This document shows positions 57,193 to 64,000 of a stretch of DNA of 64,000 bases, piece by piece. This stretch comes from Buddleja alternifolia (Eukaryota; Streptophyta; Magnoliopsida; Lamiales; Scrophulariaceae): NCBI GenBank assembly GCA_019426215.1, contig CM033402.1, forward strand, positions 7,751,246-7,815,245, given 5' to 3'. Every line of letters starts with the position of its first letter. Position 1 is the first letter of the stretch. The notes below the pieces were generated by a model. That model was not told where the DNA came from. It worked only from the letters and a program-made list of their open reading frames with translations, and did not search any database. Both the position numbers and the translations under genes were made by a program.

Positions 57193-57945
57193 ATGGCCCT
57201 AAAAATTATGTTGATATTTATCTTTGTTTCTATAATGGCTATCTCAATTGCAGAAGCTCAAAATACACTTGGAAGGATTCATGTCAATGGGACTTTGTAT
57301 TGCACTGCAAATGGTAGTCCTCGTAGCAAAGGCAAAAGAACTCCATTTTTCCCAAGTAAGTCCCATTATGTATTATTCTTAGCAAGTCCGAGGACTCAAG
57401 AGTGCTCCACAACTACATATGTATATCTAGTCGTGGTTTGTCATATAAACGGTTGTGATTATTTCACGAAACTGATCATAGAACTGTCTAAGATATGCAT
57501 TATTATAGAGATCTTGAATTTTACTTTCACCACCGATGCATATGGGTCTTTCTATTCTTTCTTAATAGTTTTTAATTGATGCAGTCGATGTTAGTTTATT
57601 GTTCAAAATAACCCTTAATATCTAAGTTGATCTCTCCTTTAATTTTTGTGTGCAGATGCTACTCTCCAAGTTGCATGCTCGACGGATGTGATAGCTAATG
57701 CACCAGTTAACGCGACAACCAACTCGAAAGGGGTGTACTTGGTGGTGTTGATACCTCGTTCGAATGCAACGATTAGTTCAATACGCTCCAGTTGCCGCCT
57801 CTTCGTTCTAACACCTCCCCACAACTGCAACCGAAAGCTGCCATCAAACCGTCTTGTATCAGACTTGTATTACGTTACAACCGTTCCCACCGGATCTTGG
57901 TATGTAACCTATATGGTTGCATCCATTTTTGATCCGCTAGCTTAG
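57193..57945 (+). CDS. Phylloplanin-like secreted protein (pollen Ole e 1-like family), two exons
   Basis: Exons 57193-57355 and 57656-57945, joined across GTAAGT...TGTGCAG, give 150 residues. Start chosen at ACCATGG; 26 in-frame upstream codons include the TATA region and are not used. A signal peptide fills residues 1-22 (KIMLIFIFVSIMAISIAEA), so it is secreted. The mature part shows the family layout: GTLYCTANG (Cys37), then PFFPNATLQVAC across the splice, NSKGVYLVVL, SSCRLFV and HNC. Four cysteines in all. Phylloplanins are leaf-surface proteins reported to inhibit fungal or oomycete spores; this role is known for relatives only. It converges with the LRR gene downstream. Confidence 0.87.
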
Positions 57946-58152
57946 CTCACCGAATAGTTGTACTTGATGATCGTGTTCGACTAAACAATCTGGATCATGT
58001 CGAGTCTATGTAAATAGAGAGATGTGGTTTGGTATTCGGTTTAATAGATACTAAGCAAGTTCCATATTATGGACCCAAGAGTGGAGATCTGCCATTTCAA
58101 AAAAAATTTATATCAATTTGTTGTTTCATTTTATATTTCGAATATAAGAGCA

Positions 58153-58158
58153 AATAAA
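58153..58158 (+). terminator. Possible poly(A) signal of the phylloplanin-like gene
   Basis: AATAAA about 208 bp after the stop codon. Placement only; no transcript evidence. Confidence 0.4.
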
Positions 58159-58187
58159 CCACATGAGGGGTATATTTCAAAAAGTAC

Positions 58188-58193
58188 TTTATT
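58188..58193 (-). terminator. Possible poly(A) signal of the LRR gene
   Basis: AATAAA on minus, about 530 bp past the stop at 58719. If both signals are used the two converging transcripts nearly touch or overlap near 58.17 kb. Confidence 0.4.
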
Positions 58194-58718
58194 CATTTAG
58201 CAAGCATCTTTGAGCCGACAAGATGAAACACCAGACTAAAACAAAAAATCCAAATTGAAGTTCGCCAAGTGCGCCATTCTTAGAAGCTCCAGGACTCCAG
58301 AACCATCATGTAGTAGGACTATAGAAGCCACAGGGTAGGGTCTCCGGCATATATCGATAGTTGTCATTATATGTGAATAGGAGTCCCGCGAGCTCCTACT
58401 AATCACTCTTCGTAGAAACACCAAAAAATTTCTGCATAAATAATCCATTAGTTGTAACATTATATCTGATAACCGAAAAAACACACTAAAAAAAAGGCCA
58501 AGTTTCACAGCGCCCTACATCATCTATACTCGTTCCAAGATTTTTCACCAAGGAATGGGAAGAAAATAACACATATGTTGCCAGTCGAGTGCATTCCTAC
58601 CATCACAGCAGACATGACGTTTTCTCCAAAGACTAGTATAAAGGCCAGCATAGACATTCTCAAGGAGTAGCCCACAAAGAGCAGAGATAAACAGAGAAAT
58701 AAACGGTCACACGAATAA

Positions 58719-61589
58719 CTATATATCATCCCACGCTGATGGTCCGCCTAACCCGATTTCATCAACCTGTGACAACTGATGAGCAGCAGGATCAATCGCA
58801 CGGTTCCTCTTCTTTTTCTTGGTAGGAAAAGTCACTAACCCACTCATCACATCAATATCTTGATCAGTTTTACGATCCAATTTCTTGTCACCCGTCTCTA
58901 AGGGAACTTCATCCGCACCACTGGCAAAAAGATCCATAAACGAAGTTTCTGCATCATCAATCCCACTCAATTTATCTTTTTTGGTCTTTTTTCTGGATTT
59001 CTTATCACCCTCTTTATCTGTTACGTCGCCATCCATTTTAAAATCAGGTTTCTCAGCAAGTTGATTCTTTTTCTGTTTCTTGTGCTTTGATTTCTTCACT
59101 TCATCAGAATTTGGATCATCATCTTTATTAAGATGATTATCGGTACTCTCACTCAAACGCTGGGTTTTACTCGATTTTTTGTTTGCCATTGGGCGATCTA
59201 TCTCTGTCTCATTTTGAAGTTTCAACTTATTATCTGCCTTGACAGAGAAGTCCTCGACTTTGTCATCCACTTCCTTTCTATCGATTTTATCAATTGGTCT
59301 AGAGTTGAAGATGTGCAAATTTGGCAATAGCTTTTTGACCTGGTAAGGATTGTTTCAAATAATTATTTCAAAGAGTTGAAGTGTTGAACTGAACTTAGAT
59401 ATAAAGAATGAATATTTCTGCAAGATAAACTTACCTTCCTCGACAAATTTTCCGTTTCAGCAATGGGATTCCCTTGTAGATTCAAATTTTTCAAATTAAC
59501 TAATGAAGATAGCACCTGCCATGTAATTATGAAACCAATATGTAAGTGTAACATCTAAACAGAGGTAAATATGATTGTTGAATCAAAAATCTGTCACCTT
59601 TAGACTGGACCACTTGGTGATCGAGTTGTTTCCCATGTCTAGATTTTGGAGTTTCACGAGGCGGGCAAACTCACTTGGAATAGTCTGAAACATAGACCAA
59701 GAATTAGCAAGGCCAAAAGAATGGTGAAATACGTTCTAGAACGTCAACAACAAGAATATTTCATGTGTAGTTATTTAACTAATACCGTGAGCTCATTGTG
59801 AGCTAGGCGAAGCTCTTTTAACTCTATGCATGACTTCAGGGATGAATCAACCGTTTGCAGTTGGCAGTTAGACAGAGAAAGCTGTAACACAGAACGGTAA
59901 TAAGATTTGCATGATGTTCAAGCAGAAGTTCATTCTGAAGACAGCCAATAAATCAAGAGCGTACTTTTGTGATTGATTTAAGTTTGATTAAAGATTCACC
60001 AAGTGAACGGATTGGATTCCTGGAAAGCACTGCATAGGTATGACAAAGGAGTAGAGAAAATGTAAGTGTCATATTGTTAAAAATAACAAATAAGCAATAA
60101 ATCGTCAAAATATTAAAAATGACCAATTAAAATTTCTGATGAAAATTCCATCAATTGAGACAGAGATTCAGGAACATTGTACCTATAGTATTCAACTCTT
60201 TCATCTGGTCAAGCTTGCAAACTGAACTGATTTCATTGTCTGCGGAAGGAAGAGATAAGGAAAGGTGGTATAAGTTCACAAAACATTCCTAGATCATTGT
60301 TATTTGTCAACGACACTACAATCGTTAGTCCAAAGAACCTTACCATTCAAGATCAATGCACGCAAACCCGCAACAGATTTGATCTCATCCATTGATTTGA
60401 GCTTGTTTTTTCCAGCATTTAATACCTGTACCAGTACAGATGAAGATAACATTAAAATACTTCAAAGTTATATTCATTACTACGGAATAATTCAAATTTT
60501 ATTGTCAATTAAGATAATAAATTTACAAAGAAAAGCAATGACGAAATTGGCAAGGGACGACCTACATAGATAGTTTATGGGTATAACCCAGGCTTTGATG
60601 TTATAAGTTGAAAGAACTTTTTAAAATATATTACGATAGTCGAAGACAAAGCATAATGTGGATGTCAGTTAAAACAACAAAACTGGACTTCAGCATCTTT
60701 TCGTTTCTTTCGAGAATGAAAAGGAACTCCAACAAATCCTACCAGGATACAATCTGGCAGGCTTAAAATTTCATTTAAAAGAATGTCAATTTTAATCTCC
60801 TACACTAGACATTGACAGTCCCTTCACCGTAGAATGGAGGATGAAAATGAGGCTACACGCTCCTGTTTCAATCTCTCACTAACAAGGGCATCGAAAACAG
60901 TATCTGATAACGAAAAACATCACGATCACACAACGAAGGCCTACATTATACTTAATAGAAAGCTAACTTACAAATTTTAATTGAATCACAGAAAACAAAT
61001 CATGATTTATATCTTCAAAACAAATCAGGCTGAATCAATGTGAAGAAAGCAAAAAGTTTACATCTTTCACAACAATATACTAAAATCTAATAAGTAAACT
61101 TTCAGTTTCAAATTTTTTTCAATTACTTACAGTGAGTTTAGTGAGGCCTTCAATGCCTTTCAAGCTCTGAAGCTTGTTCTGTACAACTGATAACCACTTC
61201 AAATTTACACATGACTTCAAATCCTAAACATTCCAAAAAGGGTCTCATAAAAAATAAAATAAAATGTATCAATAAATAAAAAATTACAAGAAATTTTTTA
61301 CTACCTCAAGTGAAGTTAAATTATTGAAGCCCAGGTCTAGTTTTTCCAAATTCTTGAACTCACTCAAGCATGAAACCTACAAAACCCCCAAAAGAAAATA
61401 GTATAAAATTTCTTCATAAATTACAAATAAAATGAATTTATTACAAAAGGAGTTACATATTTTATAATCAAATATAGAGATATGTATTACATCAGAAAGA
61501 GCTTTGTGAGTTAGGGTAAGAGATGTAATTGAATTGGGGTCAGTGGTATTCTTCTCTTGCAAGATTTTCTTGGAGCTCAGTACAGTCAT
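58719..61589 (-). CDS. Leucine-rich repeat protein with lysine-rich tail (SDS22/LC1-like), ten exons
   Basis: Coding exons, in transcript order: 61589-61491, 61376-61305, 61223-61131, 60425-60344, 60239-60183, 60029-59965, 59881-59786, 59684-59598, 59515-59435, 59339-58719. All introns are GT-AG and the frame holds throughout: 1,353 nt, 450 residues. It starts MTVLSSKKILQEKN. Residues about 20-245 are SDS22-like LRRs (FKNLEKLDLGFNNL, VNLKWLSVVQNKLQ, KLTVLNAGKNKLKS, ELRLAHNELT, NLNLQGNPIAE), nearly one repeat per exon. The tail is charged and Lys-rich with nuclear-signal-like KKSKHKKQKKN and KKKKRNR, ending PSAWDDI. Close in plan to Arabidopsis At5g22320 as I recall it. The partner is unknown; a scaffold or phosphatase-type role is inference. 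Confidence 0.93.
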
Positions 61590-62559
61590 GTTTTTGCTGA
61601 TTTTTGAATTAGGGTTTATCATACATATATTTATTATATTATATATATATATATATGTTGAAAGGGGTGATGATAGTGCCAGAACAGTTTTTCCTTCATC
61701 CAGAGTGTGGAGCATTGAACTGACAATTTTATCCTTGTGTCAGCTTCTATTTTGCGGAGGGCTGGCTTATGGGCTTAAATACGTCCAAGGGGTCAAGGGG
61801 ACCTCGGGTAATTTTATGCCAACGCATTTTAATGTTTGAGAGATATAAATACTAAGATTATTTGATTATGTCTAGCATATATTTTTTCCGGGGACCACGG
61901 AGAAACCTTGTTAAATATTAGGAAAAATTACTACACCGCGTTGAAAGAAAAGTTTTGTATCCAAAAAATTAAAAATAATTAGAGCGACCGCATGATATTT
62001 CGTTTCGTATTGTCTTGTTTCACTAACAAAAAGTGTGAGTAAAGTTATGTCTTGGAGATATAGAAAGACTTGACTTATATGTGTTTAGATGTAAGATTTT
62101 TACAGAAAAATGTAATTATTAGGGTGATGTGATGTCTTTTTTTTTTTTTTTTGGGTAAAACACATTTGATTGTGAGTTATATTGAATAAAATTTCTCAAA
62201 ATATTATTTAGAAAGTTCCTATAAGAGATATTGAACAAAATTGAAATATAGGCAATACGGACATGATGTGATATGGACACGAAATAGGACAAATTTTACA
62301 ATTCTAAGATACAATTAATCAGGAATACAAATATTTATATATAACATTTAAAAATAAATTTGACTCAATAGATTCATCAACATAGATACAACTGCATTAT
62401 TAAGCACATCACCAATTGCTGTGAACATCAACTTATTGATAACAGTGATTACCTTCTTACCCAAGTTTTCGGCAATAGAGTTTAAAAAGATAGGTTTCAC
62501 AGTAAGCAAAAAAAGAAAAAAAATATTAAGATATGAAACCAAACAAAGTTTATAGAGTG
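61590..62559. other. Upstream region of the LRR gene, non-coding
   Basis: TA-repeat near 61636-61655, a T-run near 62137-62152. Promoter is expected here on minus, but no single clear element. No gene. Confidence 0.5.
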
Positions 62560-63610
62560 CTTGGATCTACTTCTCAATTAATAAGTCCATTTATAGAATA
62601 AACTTGTTAAAATAAGCATTTCAAATAAGTGCTTTTTAAAAATATAAAATGTTTGGTAAAAGTTCACTTTCGCTTCTTATAGAAGTGCTGGAAAAAATTT
62701 CAAAAATCATTATTATGCACTTCTTTAAAAACAAACTTGACGTGGACGTAAAATATCACTTTTCACAAATTAGGCTCTAGAGAATTAGGCCTCAAGAAAA
62801 GCTCATGGGCTACCTCAAGGAAGGTTTATGTGCTACCTTAGAGGTGAGCTGAAAATAAAGGTTGAAAATAGCAAGGTGGAAACCTGATGAAGAGGCTGAT
62901 AAAATAAGGAATAATATTTGATGTGGATGGGATTTTCTATTTATTATTTGGCTTCAAGAGCATAGGAATCTCGCGGTAATTTAACTCGAGTGGGAAGACA
63001 GAGGGGAAGGCTTATTGGATGGCCAAGGAAGCTAGCTCATGGCAAGGATAAAAGATACCTACATTAGACACGAGGAGAGCAAGCTAGAAAAAGATAGAAG
63101 ATTGGATAGAGTCAAATCATATCAGATCAAAATCAATATTTCCTAAGATAGGAAATATGATCCTCATATCCCCTAACAACAAGGAATCGGGCAAAGTGAC
63201 TGATTTATAGAGGAAATTCAACCATTATGACCCTATAAATAAGTGTAATCTTCTCTTGTATTTGTTACGCTTTCTAGAAATACAAAAAATCGATATCTCT
63301 GTATCTTCTCTCAAGAACATCGAAAATAATAAAACATTTCTTCTTTTCCATTCCTTATATTTCATATTAGTTATTTGTCTTCATTACTCTTAGTATTTTT
63401 CACAAATCATATATATAGAATCGTGTTTGAATTTCATGATTTTTCTTGGTGTAATTTCGAACCGCATTAGAGCTATTAGAGAGTAATTGACAAATTTCAA
63501 AAATTCATTTAAATCTCATTACCAAATAAGTATAACTTTACAGATAGACTTTCATCTTCAAAAGTCCACTTGAAAAGTGCTTCCGAACACTCCAACATGC
63601 TTATTTCAGT
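62560..63610. repeat. Possible worn MITE split by a 0.6-kb insertion
   Basis: GAGTGCTTGGATCTACTTCT near 62555 and the complement of 63560-63595 (GGAGTGTTCGGAAGCACTTTT) look like diverged inverted ends. Inside, TTTTCACAAAT occurs at about 62759 and 63391, bracketing about 620 bp with CCCTATAAATAAGTG, which could be LTR-like. Class uncertain. Confidence 0.35.
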
Positions 63611-64000
63611 TTCCTTTTGTTAAAATTTTAAACTTTTACCTTTTTGTCAAAAACATTATATATTTTTCTACTTTAACCTAAATATTATTGTATAATATTA
63701 TTAAAAAGAATATTCTAGCCAAATTTAATTCATCTGTCTCAAATGTTGTATAAGAGAAATAGAAAATAGGATCATCGAACACACAAAAACTTGAATACAA
63801 AAAAATCTTTTGCTCACGCGACTTAAGCCCCTTCTATTGAGACCATCCCTTCTCTTATCACAGTAAGATTCTTTCACTTGTTGCTTGACAAATATCAAGA
63901 GGGACAAATTCGTCAATCACACAACGTGTCCCCTGTACGCACAAATTCTGATCTGGAATTATCATCAGCCTATCTTAAAACTGTGTACTACAACACTACA
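63611..64000. other. Window end, nothing recognised
   Basis: AT-rich, no supported frame or repeat ends. Confidence 0.4.

Noticed and set aside
57356..57579. Read-through of exon 1 into a longer frame
   Set aside because: A GTAAGT donor at 57356 and an acceptor at 57655 join conserved family sequence exactly; the read-through is intron.

Overview
The window is nuclear DNA from a flowering plant, very probably a eudicot. Evidence: short genes with GT-AG introns, an LRR gene, a phylloplanin-like gene and an F-box gene of plant type, and a dense load of plant transposable elements (Copia, L1-type LINEs with a C-terminal RNase H, a Mutator-like element carrying a plant mobile domain gene, hAT-like MITEs, a TRIM). 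I cannot name the species. Only three host genes are supported: an intronless F-box gene (about 22.2-23.3 kb, minus), a two-exon secreted phylloplanin/Ole e 1-like gene (57.2-57.9 kb, plus) and a ten-exon LRR gene (58.7-61.6 kb, minus). The last two converge.

Layout. 1-14265: an old Copia element (A, plus; 5' end outside the window) whose 3' LTR was split by a young Copia element (B, minus, 4227-14256, 5-bp duplication TGTAC, almost identical 2.17-kb LTRs). Copia A itself sits in an old LINE (ORF1 and the first codons of the endonuclease, 14266 to about 16300). 16547-21456: a probable solo LTR (5-bp duplication TGGAT) carrying an internal 379-bp tandem duplication, a hAT-like MITE and a 2.77-kb foldback element built of mirror-image satellite arrays. 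22.2-23.4 kb: F-box gene. 23.5-29 kb: LINE 3' fragment, three MITEs and an internally deleted Copia remnant related to A. 29.15-32.87 kb: segment D1, a diverged paralogue of D2 (44.47-46.83 kb). Comparing the two gives empty sites for a TRIM element, several MITEs and a LINE fragment. 33064-41740: an 8.7-kb Mutator-like element with a 9-bp duplication, long inverted repeats full of small palindromes, a decayed plant mobile domain (PMD) gene on plus and a decayed mudrA-type transposase on minus; the transposase is interrupted by a hAT-like MITE. 42-47.7 kb: more MITEs and two near-identical 0.7-kb direct repeats (A, C), one of which has gained a MITE. 48745-55569: a full-length L1-type LINE with a 17-bp duplication and a duplicated 5' UTR. 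55.6-56.7 kb: MITEs and a SINE-like repeat. 57-61.6 kb: the two host genes. 61.6-64 kb: AT-rich non-coding DNA.

The retroelement genes act only within their own elements, and most are broken. Copia B is the least damaged: gag-protease and pol are both open with a single frame change between them. The most interesting objects are the MULE-PMD element, the symmetric foldback element, and the D1/D2 and A/C paralogue pairs, which let insertion boundaries be read directly. All boundaries and duplications were read by eye; similarity searches were not possible.
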